This document shows positions 53,799 to 62,317 of a stretch of 64,000 nt of DNA, piece by piece. The stretch comes from CAXSBR01 sp964236495 (lineage in GTDB: Bacteria; Actinomycetota; Actinomycetes; Mycobacteriales; Jatrophihabitantaceae). The notes under the pieces were generated by a model. The model searched no databases. It was not told the DNA's origin and saw only the letters and a program-made list of their open reading frames with translations. Both the position numbers and the translations under genes were made by a program. The stretch lies in assembly GCA_964236495.1 (NCBI GenBank), contig CAXSBR010000012.1, forward strand, positions 24,283-88,282, given 5' to 3'. Each line of letters opens with the position of its first letter. Position 1 is the first letter of the stretch.

Positions 53799-54194
53799 GT
53801 GCTAGTCGTCGACGCCTTGGTGTTGGCCAACGCTCTGGCCGACGACCACGACGATGGCGCTCTCGCGCGCCGAGAACTTCGCGCTGCCGGCGACGTCGCT
53901 GCCCCCGATCTCGTCGACGTTGAAACCGTGTCTGTGCTGCGCAAGCGGTGGCTGCGCGGCACCCTTACCGAGCAGCGATTTGCCGCCGCCATCGCCCATC
54001 TCGAGCAGCTCGACCTTGAGCGAGTTCCGACTCTGCGACTGGTTCAGCGCGTCTTCGAGCTGCGCGCAAACGTCACTGCCTACGACGCCTGCTACGTCGC
54101 GTTGGCCGAGCGTTTGGGCTGCGAGCTGCTCACCGCGGACAGCCGGCTCGCTGCCGCCACCGGTCCTCGCTGCCTCATTCGTGTGCTGCGGTGA
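53799..54194 (+). CDS. vapC: VapC PIN-domain toxin
   Basis: 131 residues from GTG 53799, behind GAGG and 19 bases after vapB. PIN-domain acidic residues are all present: Asp in LVVDALVLANAL, Glu in DVETVSVLRKRW, Asp in TAYDACYVALAE and Asp in LLTADSRLAA. VapC enzymes cleave specific tRNAs or rRNA with Mg2+ and halt growth when the antitoxin is lost. Target unknown. Confidence 0.9.
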   Translation: MLVVDALVLANALADDHDDGALARRELRAAGDVAAPDLVDVETVSVLRKRWLRGTLTEQRFAAAIAHLEQLDLERVPTLRLVQRVFELRANVTAYDACYVALAERLGCELLTADSRLAAATGPRCLIRVLR

Positions 54195-54247
54195 CGACGC
54201 TGTTTGCGCCGGCAGTCCGGAGCGACCCAAGATCCCGACCGTCTCAG

Positions 54248-54276
54248 TTGGTTCGGGGAGCGACGCAGAGCACAAT
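54248..54276 (+). promoter_or_regulatory. Candidate promoter of the metallo-hydrolase gene
   Basis: TTGGTT (54248-54253), 17 bases, CACAAT (54271-54276), about 60 bases before the GTG start. Confidence 0.45.
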
Positions 54277-54336
54277 CCTCTGTACGAGCCGGCCGGTTGA
54301 CGCGCGCAGCCGTGCTGGTCGGGAAAGGATTCGACT

Positions 54337-55182
54337 GTGTCCGAACTTGCTGCCGACCCCGACGCCGACAGATCCGTCGCCGAGTCCTCCTCGCTGACCT
54401 TCCTGGGTACGGCCACGATGCTGCTGCGCTTCGGGCCGTTCACGCTGCTCACCGACCCCAACTTCCTGCATCGCAACCAGCGCGCGTATCTCGGGTACGG
54501 CTTGACGTCCAAACGCCTGACCGAGCCGGCGATGACGATCGCCGACCTGCCGGCCCTGGACGCGGTGCTGCTGTCGCATCTGCACGGCGACCACTGGGAC
54601 CGGGTCGCCCGTCGGGGCCTGGATTGCGGGCTGCCCGTGCTGACCACACCCTCGGCCGGCCGAGCACTGCGCCGGCAAGGCTTCGGCGCCGCCATCGGAC
54701 TGCCCACCTGGGACGAACACACGCTGCATTCCCATGAGGCGTCGCTGGTCGTGACTGCACTGCCCGGGCGACACGGCCCGGGTCCGACCCGCTTTCTGCT
54801 GCCGGCGGTGATGGGCAGCCTGCTCACCTACCGCGCCCAACCCGACGGCCCGCCACTGCGGATGTACATCAGCGGTGACACGCTGCTGATCGAGGATCTG
54901 CGTGAGATCCCGCGCCGATTCGGCGCACCCGACGTCGCCGTGCTGCATCTGGGCGGCACTCGCCTACCCGGTGGGCTGATGGTCACGATGGACGCCGTTC
55001 AAGGCGCCGACCTGGTGGAACTGCTGCAGGCACCGACGTCGGTGCCCATCCATTTCGACGACTACGGCGTGTTCAAGTCACCGCGCTCGGACTTCACCGC
55101 CGAGATCAACCGGCGGCAGCTGCATGACCGGGTGACCTACGTCGAACGCGGTCAAACCTTGAATCTGTCAGCGCAGCAGTGA
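54337..55182 (+). CDS. Metallo-beta-lactamase-fold hydrolase (UlaG-like)
   Basis: 281 residues, GTG start after GGAAAGG. LTFLGTATMLLRFGPFTLLTD opens the fold. The zinc motif is LLSHLHGDHWD (HxHxDH), with further ligands in LPGRHGPG and YISGDTL, and a final His in VPIHFDDYG. Members hydrolyse phosphodiesters, lactones or lactams; UlaG-type enzymes act on sugar lactones and N-acyl phospholipids. Substrate unknown. Its 3' end overlaps the end of convergent dapA by 15 bases. M. tuberculosis has RNase J in this slot, but this protein lacks the RNase J beta-CASP domain. Confidence 0.85.
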   Translation: MSELAADPDADRSVAESSSLTFLGTATMLLRFGPFTLLTDPNFLHRNQRAYLGYGLTSKRLTEPAMTIADLPALDAVLLSHLHGDHWDRVARRGLDCGLPVLTTPSAGRALRRQGFGAAIGLPTWDEHTLHSHEASLVVTALPGRHGPGPTRFLLPAVMGSLLTYRAQPDGPPLRMYISGDTLLIEDLREIPRRFGAPDVAVLHLGGTRLPGGLMVTMDAVQGADLVELLQAPTSVPIHFDDYGVFKSPRSDFTAEINRRQLHDRVTYVERGQTLNLSAQQ

Positions 55183-56088
55183 GGCCAGGCCGGCGGCGAC
55201 GAAGTCAGCACGTAGGTGCTCGACCTCGTGGTCACTGGCCTCCACCAGCGGCGGTCGTAGTCCGCCCACGGGCCGGCCCGTCAACGTCAGGCCCGCCTTG
55301 ACCAAGATCACGCCGGAAGTGGCGAAAATGCCGCGGTACAGCGGCAACACCTGCCGATAGATCGCCAGCGCCGCGGCTATATCGCCGGCCTGGTAGGCGC
55401 GTACCAGCTCCTGGGTCTGCACCCCGGTGAAGTGGGTGGACGTGCCGATGACGCCCACCGCACCCACCGACAGCAGCGGGAGCGTCAGGCCGTCGTCGCC
55501 GGAGTAGTAAGCCAGGCCGGTCTCGGCCAGCACCTGCGCGCTGGCCAGTAGGTCGGCTTTGGCGTCCTTCACGCCCACGATCCGATCGTGCTCGGCCAGC
55601 CGCAGCATGGTTTCAGTCGCGATCGCGGTGCCGGTGCGATGCGGAATGTCGTAGAGCAGCACCGGAACGTCGCTGGCGTCGGCAACGGTGCGGAAGTGAG
55701 CGAGAACGCCGGCCTGCGGAGGCTTGGAATAGTAGGGCGTGACGACGAGGACGCCGTCGGCACCGGCCTTGACCGCGTCCTGGGTCAGGTGGACGGTGTG
55801 CGCGGTGTCGAAGGTGCCGACGCCGGCAACGACGCTGGCCCGATTGCCGATCGCATCGGCGACGACCCGAACCAGCTCCGCCTTCTCCGCGTCGGTTGTG
55901 GTCGGCGACTCACCGGTGGTGCCGTTGACGACGAGCCCGTCGTTGCCCATCTCATCGACGAGGTAGGTGGCCAGCTCCGCAGCGACGTCCAGATCCAGGC
56001 CGCCGGCGACGTCGAAGGGCGTCACCATGGCCGTCAGCACGCGCCCGAAGAGTGGTTCGACCTGCTGGCCGGTCCGGTGCTCGGTCAT
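55168..56088 (-). CDS. dapA: 4-hydroxy-tetrahydrodipicolinate synthase
   Basis: 306 residues. TAMVTPFD, GLVVNGTTGESPT, GVLVVTPYYSKP, VLLYDIPHRTG (catalytic Tyr) and IVGVKDAKADL (Schiff-base Lys) are all present. It condenses pyruvate with aspartate semialdehyde at the start of lysine and diaminopimelate synthesis. Its ATG overlaps the stop of the upstream kinase gene by four bases, and it is the last gene of the thyX-pfkB-kinase-dapA operon. Mycobacteria have thyX and dapA adjacent, without the kinases. Confidence 0.95.
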   Translation of the reverse strand: MTEHRTGQQVEPLFGRVLTAMVTPFDVAGGLDLDVAAELATYLVDEMGNDGLVVNGTTGESPTTTDAEKAELVRVVADAIGNRASVVAGVGTFDTAHTVHLTQDAVKAGADGVLVVTPYYSKPPQAGVLAHFRTVADASDVPVLLYDIPHRTGTAIATETMLRLAEHDRIVGVKDAKADLLASAQVLAETGLAYYSGDDGLTLPLLSVGAVGVIGTSTHFTGVQTQELVRAYQAGDIAAALAIYRQVLPLYRGIFATSGVILVKAGLTLTGRPVGGLRPPLVEASDHEVEHLRADFVAAGLASLLR

Positions 56089-56732
56089 GACACCAACGTA
56101 ACGCCGTGCACAGGGCTGATGGTCACCAGTAGATCGGCTCGGTCGCGAGCCTGCTCGATCAGATCCGCGTTGTGCTGATCCGGTCCCAGTGCCCAGGCCC
56201 GGGCGACGTCGAGGTCCTGGCCGAGTGCCAGCCGGCGTTGAATGAGCCGGGATCTTCGCAGCCGCGGATGCGGATCGAGAAACCAGCTCTGGTGCAGCAG
56301 CGCGGCCGCATCGGGCCAGTGCAGCAGATAGTTTCCCTCCACAATGACGAGCGGAACGTCGGCAGGCACCGCGATCGCCGCCGCGATGGAGTCCTCGATG
56401 GTGCGGTCGAACCGGGGCAGATACACGGTTTCGCTGGCCTGCCTGAGTCGGTGCAGAGCTACGACGAAGCCCACCTGGTCGAACGTCTCCGGTGCGCCCT
56501 TGCGCTCGCGCAACCCCGCCTCGACGAGGACGGCGTCGGCGATGTGAAAGCCGTCCATCGGCACCAGTGCCGCCGCGCCGGCGGACATCTGCGCGAAGAT
56601 CTGCTCGGCGACGGTGGACTTTCCCGCACCCGGCGCGCCGATGATCCCCAGTAGCGTCCGGTTACCGCTCTCGGCGAGCGCCATGGCGCGGCGCGCCAGC
56701 TCCTTCACCGTCGGTGTCATCACACCATCCAT
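56085..56732 (-). CDS. P-loop nucleoside/sugar kinase (uridine-kinase-like)
   Basis: 215 residues from ATG 56732, with GGAAGG before it; ATG 56720, in a TGATG overlap with the pfkB stop, is the alternative. Walker A LLGIIGAPGAGKSTVAEQ, then LVPMDGFHIADAVL, KGAPETFDQVGFV, LPRFDRTIED, LVIVEGNYLLHW and LIQRRLALGQD. This set marks the uridine-kinase-like family that includes a bacterial fructokinase. Substrate unknown. It lies between a PfkB kinase and dapA with overlapping codons at both ends. Confidence 0.85.
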   Translation of the reverse strand: MDGVMTPTVKELARRAMALAESGNRTLLGIIGAPGAGKSTVAEQIFAQMSAGAAALVPMDGFHIADAVLVEAGLRERKGAPETFDQVGFVVALHRLRQASETVYLPRFDRTIEDSIAAAIAVPADVPLVIVEGNYLLHWPDAAALLHQSWFLDPHPRLRRSRLIQRRLALGQDLDVARAWALGPDQHNADLIEQARDRADLLVTISPVHGVTLVS

Positions 56733-57634
56733 CGATCCACCTTCCGCTCGAGCCGTTCGTCGTGCAGCCAGCCGCGCGGATCGGTCGAGGAGACCCTGAT
56801 CGCGGCGACGTCGCCGGCGAAGACCAGCACGTCGCGCCAGCGCTGCAGCGCCACGCTACGGCCGAGCGCGCCGACAGCGAAGGACACCGCGCCGTGGAAG
56901 GCGTCACCGGCACCGAGGGTGTTCCCGCCGTCCACCGCGTGCACCGGCACCGCTCCCGCGTCGAGCACGCTGGCCCATTCGATCGGCTGGTCGCCGTGCG
57001 TCACCGCGGCAGCGGCCGTGCGCCTGCCGAGCAGATCGCGGGCCGTGGGGTGGCGCCCGTCGAGGGTGAAGGCGTCCGAGGCGACGACGAAGTCCGCCAC
57101 CGGCAGGACCGTGGAGAAGATGGGCCGCCAGCGCCCGGCGTCGAGAACCACCGGCACGTCCGAGGCTTCCGCCGACGCCGCGACGGCCGCTCCGAGCCGG
57201 GCATGGTGGCCGTCGTACAGGACGACGTCCGCTGCGCCGGCCGACGCGGCAAAGTCGTCGGGCGGTAGGACGTCGGCATGCGCCCCGTCGATCGAGGACA
57301 CGCTGCGGTGGCCGGTGCCGGCGTGCACGCGGGCGACGGACACCGCCGGCGGTGCGTCGGAGTTCGACGCGTCGACGACGTCGACGCCCCAGGCAGCGAG
57401 GTCGGCGCGCACCACGTCGGCCAGTCGATGGCGCCCGAGTGCAGTCACCAACGTCGCGGCTCCCCCTAGTGCGGCGAAGGTGAGCGCGGCGGCCGCCGCG
57501 GGACCGCCCGCCGCGATGTCCTGGCTGACGGCGGTGACCTTCTCGTCGGCACCGGGCAGACGGTTCAAGCGGTGCACGATGTCGAGCGTGCTCAGACCCA
57601 CGAAGAGCCCGCGCGGACGCGCCGGGGGCTGCAA
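56720..57634 (-). CDS. PfkB-family carbohydrate kinase
   Basis: 304 residues from TTG 57634, after GAGGG. Ribokinase fold: LFVGLSTLDIVHRLNRLP, AAGGPAAAAALTFAALGG and the catalytic region GNTLGAGDAFHGAVSFAVG. GAGD with its catalytic Asp is intact, but the usual DTxGAGD reads NTLGAGD, so the first Asp is Asn. Substrate unknown. The stop overlaps the start of the next kinase gene. It lies 41 bases after thyX. Confidence 0.85.
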   Translation of the reverse strand: MQPPARPRGLFVGLSTLDIVHRLNRLPGADEKVTAVSQDIAAGGPAAAAALTFAALGGAATLVTALGRHRLADVVRADLAAWGVDVVDASNSDAPPAVSVARVHAGTGHRSVSSIDGAHADVLPPDDFAASAGAADVVLYDGHHARLGAAVAASAEASDVPVVLDAGRWRPIFSTVLPVADFVVASDAFTLDGRHPTARDLLGRRTAAAAVTHGDQPIEWASVLDAGAVPVHAVDGGNTLGAGDAFHGAVSFAVGALGRSVALQRWRDVLVFAGDVAAIRVSSTDPRGWLHDERLERKVDRWMV

Positions 57635-57675
57635 CGTGCCCTCGAGCCTGGGTCGGGCTCTGCCCTCGGTCGTGG

Positions 57676-58428
57676 TCAGCCCTCGCTCACCATCGGACTG
57701 GACGCGACCTCGGTGCCGTCGGGCAGCGTCGAGATCGAGAAGTCGGCGAAGACGTTCGGCGCCACCGTCGCCAGTTCGCGCAGGCAGGCGATGGCCAGCT
57801 GGCGGATCTCGACGTCGGCGTGCTCGGATGCGCGCATGGCCACGAAGTGCCGCCAGGCGCGGTAGTTGCCGGTGACGACGATTCGGGTCTCGGTGGCATT
57901 GGGCAGCACGGCGCGGGCAGCCTGGCGCGCTTGCTTGCGCCGCAGCGTGGCGTTGTCGACGTCGGCGAACTTCTGCTCCAGACCCTCCAGCAGCGAGGTG
58001 TAGGCCTCGATGGCGGCCTCGCCGGCGGCGACGAATTGGGCGTGCAGCTCGGGATCGGAGGCGATCACGTCGGGCTCGACCAGCGCAGCGTCGCGCTCGG
58101 GCACGTAGCGTTGCGAGAGCTGGGAGTAGGAGAAGTGCCGGTGGCGGATCAGCTCATGGGTCAGCGACCGCGACACCCCGGTGAGGTAGAACGTCACGCT
58201 CCCGTGCTCGAGCACCGACAGATGGCCGACCTCGAGGATGTGGGCGAGGTAGCCGGCATTGCTCGCGGTGCGGGGATTGGGCTTGGTCCACGACTGGTAG
58301 CACGCCCGACCAGCGAACTCGGCGAGTGCCTGACCGCCGTCGGCGTCGGTGTCCCACGCGATGTCGTCCGGAGCCTGGAACTGGGTCCAGGCGATGACCT
58401 GGACGCGCGGAGAAACGATCGAAGGCAC
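57676..58428 (-). CDS. thyX: Flavin-dependent thymidylate synthase ThyX
   Basis: 250 residues from GTG 58428, after AGGAG. The ThyX motif RHRHFSYSQLSQRY fits RHR-x7-S-x-R. HLSVLEHGSVTFYLTGVSRS and NYRAWRHFVAMRAS are also typical. It methylates dUMP with methylene-tetrahydrofolate, FAD and NADPH. First gene of the leftward operon ending in dapA. It and NrdJ mean this window encodes oxygen-independent routes for both deoxyribonucleotide and thymidylate supply. Confidence 0.96.
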   Translation of the reverse strand: MPSIVSPRVQVIAWTQFQAPDDIAWDTDADGGQALAEFAGRACYQSWTKPNPRTASNAGYLAHILEVGHLSVLEHGSVTFYLTGVSRSLTHELIRHRHFSYSQLSQRYVPERDAALVEPDVIASDPELHAQFVAAGEAAIEAYTSLLEGLEQKFADVDNATLRRKQARQAARAVLPNATETRIVVTGNYRAWRHFVAMRASEHADVEIRQLAIACLRELATVAPNVFADFSISTLPDGTEVASSPMVSEG

Positions 58429-58718
58429 GGACGGCTCCTGGTTTCGGGCTCGGCAAAGGCAGGCCCAGACTACGGGCCGGGTAGACAGTTCCGGCCGGCC
58501 CATGCCGCCCTTCTGCGCCGGCCCGCTCCGTTGCCGCAATAGGCCGCGTCCGGTGGGGCGTTGCTCGCCGGTCGGCCGCCGCGAGAACTGTTACTGAGAG
58601 TCCTCGTTGCTACTCGAACTGTCGCCCCACGGGTCGACAACCGCAAGTTCGAGCAGCAACGGCGGCCGACCCGCTCACCCATGCCGCTCCCCATCCCGCC
58701 CAGCGGTGCGACCCAAGC

Positions 58719-59933
58719 TCAGCCGACCGCCGCGGTCAGCTCGGCGGCCAGATCACCGCGCGGCCTCACGACCACGCCGTCCAGACCGAGCCAATGCGCC
58801 GTCGTCGCCAGCTCGGCCGCCAGCTCGCGTGCCACGTACACGGGATCGATGCCGGCCTCTGCATAGGCGCCCTGCACGAGCAGCATCCCGGCCTGGCGGT
58901 CGCTCTTGAGGTCGACCCGGGCCACCAAGTTCTCGCCGAGCAGAAACGGCAGCACGTAGTAGCCGTAGACGCGCTCGGGTGCCGGCACGTAGATCTCGAT
59001 GCGGTAGCGAAAGCCGAACAGCCGTTCGGCCCGGTCACGGAACCAGATCAGCGGGTCGAACGGCGACAGCAGCGCGCGCGCCTGCACCCGCCGAGGCCGC
59101 CGCGCAGCGGGCCACAGGTAGGCTGCGCGCCCCCAGCCGTCCACGTCGACCGGTTCCAGCTCCCCGACCGCCACCAACTCGGCCACGCGGGCTTTGGACT
59201 CCGCGCGCGGCAGTCGGAAGTAGTCACCCAGGTCGGCCTCGGTGGCCACGCCGTAGGCCCGGGCCGCGATGCGCACCAGCTCACGCTGCTGGTCGGCGAC
59301 GCTGAGCGCCGGTTGGGCCTGCACGTCGGGCGGCAGCACCCGCTCAGGCAGGTCGTACCAGCGTTCGAAATTCACCCGTCGCGCAGCCATCACGCGCCCG
59401 GCCCAGAACAGATACTCCAGCGCCACCTTGCCGTCATGCCAGTTCCACATCTCACCGGCAGCTCGAATCGGCCGTTGAAAGCCGGTCTGGCCTGAGCGCA
59501 GGGGGCCGCCGGCCGCCACCTGCGCCAGCACGTCGTCCACCAGGTCGGGCTGCTCGCGGGCCAGTCGGTGCATCCGCCCCCACGAGCCTTCGTCGACACG
59601 GTCCATCCGCCACTGCAGCAGCCGGTAGGTCTGCACCGGGATCAGCGACGCCTCGTGGGCCCAGTACTCCACCAGTTCGCGCTGCACCGGACCCGCAGAA
59701 TGCCCGGTGAGCCGGTCGAGCAGCTCACGTGGATACGGGCCGAGCCGGGCCAGCACCGGTAGATAGTGGGATCGGCAGAAGACGTTGACCGAATCCAGCT
59801 GCAGCAAGCCGATCCGCTCGATGACGCGCCGGATGTGTCGAGCGTCGATGCGCCCGATCGGGCGGGGCTCGGCAAATCCCTGCCCGGCCAGGGCGATGCG
59901 ACGCGCCTGCGCTGCGGTGAGACGCTCGGTCAC
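58719..59933 (-). CDS. YcaQ-type DNA glycosylase (winged-helix, HTH_42)
   Basis: 404 residues from GTG 59933. LTAAQARRIALAGQGF, then IGLLQLDSVNVFCRSHYLPV: the Q-x-D catalytic motif is QLD. YWAHEASLIP, WLFWAGRV-like EYLFWAGRVMAARR, SPFDPLIWFRDRAERLFGF and GENLVARVDLKSDR follow. YcaQ/AlkX proteins unhook interstrand crosslinks and remove bulky alkylated bases. 290 bases with no gene lie between it and thyX. Its upstream gap is full of short repeats. Confidence 0.88.
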   Translation of the reverse strand: MTERLTAAQARRIALAGQGFAEPRPIGRIDARHIRRVIERIGLLQLDSVNVFCRSHYLPVLARLGPYPRELLDRLTGHSAGPVQRELVEYWAHEASLIPVQTYRLLQWRMDRVDEGSWGRMHRLAREQPDLVDDVLAQVAAGGPLRSGQTGFQRPIRAAGEMWNWHDGKVALEYLFWAGRVMAARRVNFERWYDLPERVLPPDVQAQPALSVADQQRELVRIAARAYGVATEADLGDYFRLPRAESKARVAELVAVGELEPVDVDGWGRAAYLWPAARRPRRVQARALLSPFDPLIWFRDRAERLFGFRYRIEIYVPAPERVYGYYVLPFLLGENLVARVDLKSDRQAGMLLVQGAYAEAGIDPVYVARELAAELATTAHWLGLDGVVVRPRGDLAAELTAAVG

Positions 59934-59973
59934 CGGCCGAACTCTAGATCGCGGGTGGGACGGCAGGGCAACG

Positions 59974-60103
59974 ACAACGCAGGGACAACGCAGGGACAGG
60001 CAGGGACGACATCGGGGCGACGACGGCACGCCACCGGGCCGACGCCAGTGGGCCGAAACTACCGGGCTGTGGCCACCGGACTCACGCCACCGGGCCGACG
60101 CCA
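59974..60103. repeat. Short repeats between ycaQ-like and dedA genes
   Basis: ACAACGCAGGG at 59974 and 59985, then a 10-base variant at 59996. ACGCCACCGGGCCGACGCCA occurs exactly at 60028-60047 and 60084-60103. No gene or clear promoter was found in this gap. Confidence 0.75.
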
Positions 60104-60181
60104 CCGCCGATAACGACCCACTGCGACGCCGACCTGGCACCATTCCTTCATGCAGCCGGCCGCTTCGAGCTCCACTGTTAC

Positions 60182-60205
60182 ATGACGCGACATGACGTGA
60201 CATGA
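60182..60205 (+). other. Tiny upstream ORF and stacked ATGs before dedA
   Basis: ATGAC recurs every 10 bases at 60182, 60192 and 60202, so the three ATGs are in three frames. The first encodes MTRHDVT and stops at 60205, overlapping the dedA ATG as ATGA. The second encodes MT only. No strong ribosome site precedes any of them. Confidence 0.4.
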
Positions 60206-60846
60206 CAGAGTTCCTCAAACATCTGGGCAACAGCGTCGGTGCCTGGCTCTACGTGATTGCCGGCGGCCTGGCCTTCGCCGAGGCCGCGATCCTCGTCGGC
60301 ATGGTGCTACCCGGCGAGACTGCGCTTCTTGTCGCGGGCTACTTCTGCCACGAGGGCGTGCTGAACGTCTGGGTGATGATCGTCGTCGCCATCGTCTGCG
60401 CGATCGCCGGCGACAGCGTGGGTTACGAGTTCGGCCGCAAGTTCGGTCCGTCGCTGCGACACTCCCGCGTGGGCCACTGGGTCGGTGAGCCCCGCTGGAG
60501 CAAGGTGGACGGTTTCCTGCATCGCCACGGTGGTAAGGCGGTTCTGTTAGGACGTCTGACGGCGGTGCTGCGCGCGCTGATGCCGTCGATGGCCGGCATG
60601 AGCGGGATGCGCTACCGGACGTTTTTCCTCTGGAACGCCACCGGCGGCATCGTCTGGGCCGGCGGCTGCGTCCTGCTCGGATATGCCTTTGCCAGCGCGC
60701 TGAGCACCATCGAGAAGTACCTGACCTGGGCGCCGTTGGCCGCGCTGGGGCTGCTCGTCGTCGGGTACGTCGTGATCGAGGTCCGCAAGCGCCGGCGCGA
60801 ACGCAGCGAGGCCGACGCCTTTGCCGCCGCCGATGCGCAGGAGTGA
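60202..60846 (+). CDS. DedA family membrane protein
   Basis: 214 residues, with about five hydrophobic segments. Family marks: LAFAEAAILVGMVLPGETALLVAG with the conserved Glu and PGE, AIAGDSVGYEFGRKFG, and LLGRLTAVLRALMPSMAGMSGM (Arg and Pro of motif 2). DedA proteins move undecaprenyl phosphate or other polyisoprenyl lipids across the membrane, driven by ions. The C-terminus is basic then acidic. It is followed four bases later by otsA and is divergent from the ycaQ-like gene. Confidence 0.9.
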   Translation: MTEFLKHLGNSVGAWLYVIAGGLAFAEAAILVGMVLPGETALLVAGYFCHEGVLNVWVMIVVAIVCAIAGDSVGYEFGRKFGPSLRHSRVGHWVGEPRWSKVDGFLHRHGGKAVLLGRLTAVLRALMPSMAGMSGMRYRTFFLWNATGGIVWAGGCVLLGYAFASALSTIEKYLTWAPLAALGLLVVGYVVIEVRKRRRERSEADAFAAADAQE

Positions 60847-60850
60847 GCCC

Positions 60851-62317
60851 GTGACCACCTTCGGCACCGCTCCCCTGCTCGTCGCCTCCAACCGGGGTCC
60901 GCTGTCGGTGGAGGCGGTGGACAACGCCGACGATCGGATCCGCCGCGGCGGCGGCGGCCTGGTGAGCGGTATGCAGGCCGCGCTGGCAGCCACGCCGGGG
61001 GCAACCTGGGTGTGCGCGGCGATGAACGCGCGCGAACGTTCGCTGGCACGCCAGGCGGGCGGTCGGCTGTCCACCCTCGGCGCCGTTGCCGAGGCGCTGC
61101 ACGGTGATTTCGACGTCCGGATGCTGCCCATCGACGCCACCACCTACAGGCGCGCCTACAACGGCGTGGCCAACGCGACGCTGTGGTTCGTGCTGCACAT
61201 GCTCTACGAGCCGCCCAGCCGCCCGGTGTTCGACCGCGAGTGGCGCCGACAGTGGCAGGGCTATGAGCGGTTCAACCGCGCGTTCGCCGAGGCGCTGGCC
61301 GAGGAGGCCGCGCAGGGCGCGACGGTGATGGTCCAGGACTACCACCTGTTCCTCGTGCCGGCGATGCTGCGCGAGCTGCGTCCCGACGTGCGGATCAGCC
61401 ACTTCACCCACACGTCCTGGGTGTCGGCGGACTACTTCCGGATGTTGCCCGACGACGTCGCTGCGGAGTTACTAGAAGGCATGCTGGGCGCGGACCTGCT
61501 GGGCTTTCATACCGCGCGCTGGGCGGAGGCTTTTCGCAATTGCTGCATCGAGGTGTTGGGCCGAGACCCTGGTGGTGCAGGTGAGGATCGCAGTAGACAG
61601 ACAGTGTCTGTGTTCCCGCTCGGTATCGACATCGAGGCGCTGGAAACGCGGGCGTACGCGCGCGACACCGAAGTCCGTCAAGGCGAGATCCTGGAGGCGA
61701 TCGGCGATTGCGCCGTCATCGGCCGGGTGGACCGGACCGAACTGAGCAAGAACGTCCTTCGTGGCCTGTTGGCCTATCGCGAGCTGCTCCGCACGCATCC
61801 TGAGTGGCTGGGCAAGGTGGTGCACCTGGTGTTCAACAACCCCTCCCGCGAGGAAATCGCGGAATACCGCGCGTACGTCGACGCAGTGGAGCAGCTCGCC
61901 GCGGAGATTGAGGACGAGTTCGCTACTGACGACTGGACGCCGCTGATGCTCGAGATCGGCCACGATTACCCCGGCTCGCTGGCCGCCCTGCGCCTGTCCG
62001 ACGTGCTGCTGGTCAACTCCTTACGCGACGGCATGAACCTCGTCGCATTGGAGGGTTGCGTGCTGTCCGAGCGGGAGCCAGCCGTCGTGCTGTCGCGGGA
62101 GGCCGGTGCGGTGGAGACGATCGGCGACGACGCGCTGCTGGTGAATCCGTTCGACGTCAGCCAGACCGCCGAGGCACTGCACCAGGCGCTGTCCACGCCT
62201 GCGGCTGAGCGGTCACTCACTGCGCAGCGGCTGCGGCGCGACGCGCCGGGCACCGCGCCGATGGACTGGTTCCAGAAGCAAGTCGACGCGGTGAAGTCGG
62301 TTGCCCGGGCCGAGTAG
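60851..62317 (+). CDS. otsA: Trehalose-6-phosphate synthase (GT20)
   Basis: 488 residues from GTG 60851, after AGGAG. LLVASNRGPLSVE, GGGGLVSGM, VMVQDYHLFLVPAMLRE, FTHTSWVSADYF, LLGFHTARWAEAF and the sugar-nucleotide site LLVNSLRDGMNLVALEG. It joins a nucleotide glucose to glucose-6-phosphate. The donor-phosphate motif reads RVDRTELSKN rather than the RLDYSKG of E. coli OtsA: Arg and Lys are kept but two residues are inserted. Many actinobacterial GT20 enzymes share this form. No trehalose phosphatase gene follows. Confidence 0.9.
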   Translation: MTTFGTAPLLVASNRGPLSVEAVDNADDRIRRGGGGLVSGMQAALAATPGATWVCAAMNARERSLARQAGGRLSTLGAVAEALHGDFDVRMLPIDATTYRRAYNGVANATLWFVLHMLYEPPSRPVFDREWRRQWQGYERFNRAFAEALAEEAAQGATVMVQDYHLFLVPAMLRELRPDVRISHFTHTSWVSADYFRMLPDDVAAELLEGMLGADLLGFHTARWAEAFRNCCIEVLGRDPGGAGEDRSRQTVSVFPLGIDIEALETRAYARDTEVRQGEILEAIGDCAVIGRVDRTELSKNVLRGLLAYRELLRTHPEWLGKVVHLVFNNPSREEIAEYRAYVDAVEQLAAEIEDEFATDDWTPLMLEIGHDYPGSLAALRLSDVLLVNSLRDGMNLVALEGCVLSEREPAVVLSREAGAVETIGDDALLVNPFDVSQTAEALHQALSTPAAERSLTAQRLRRDAPGTAPMDWFQKQVDAVKSVARAE

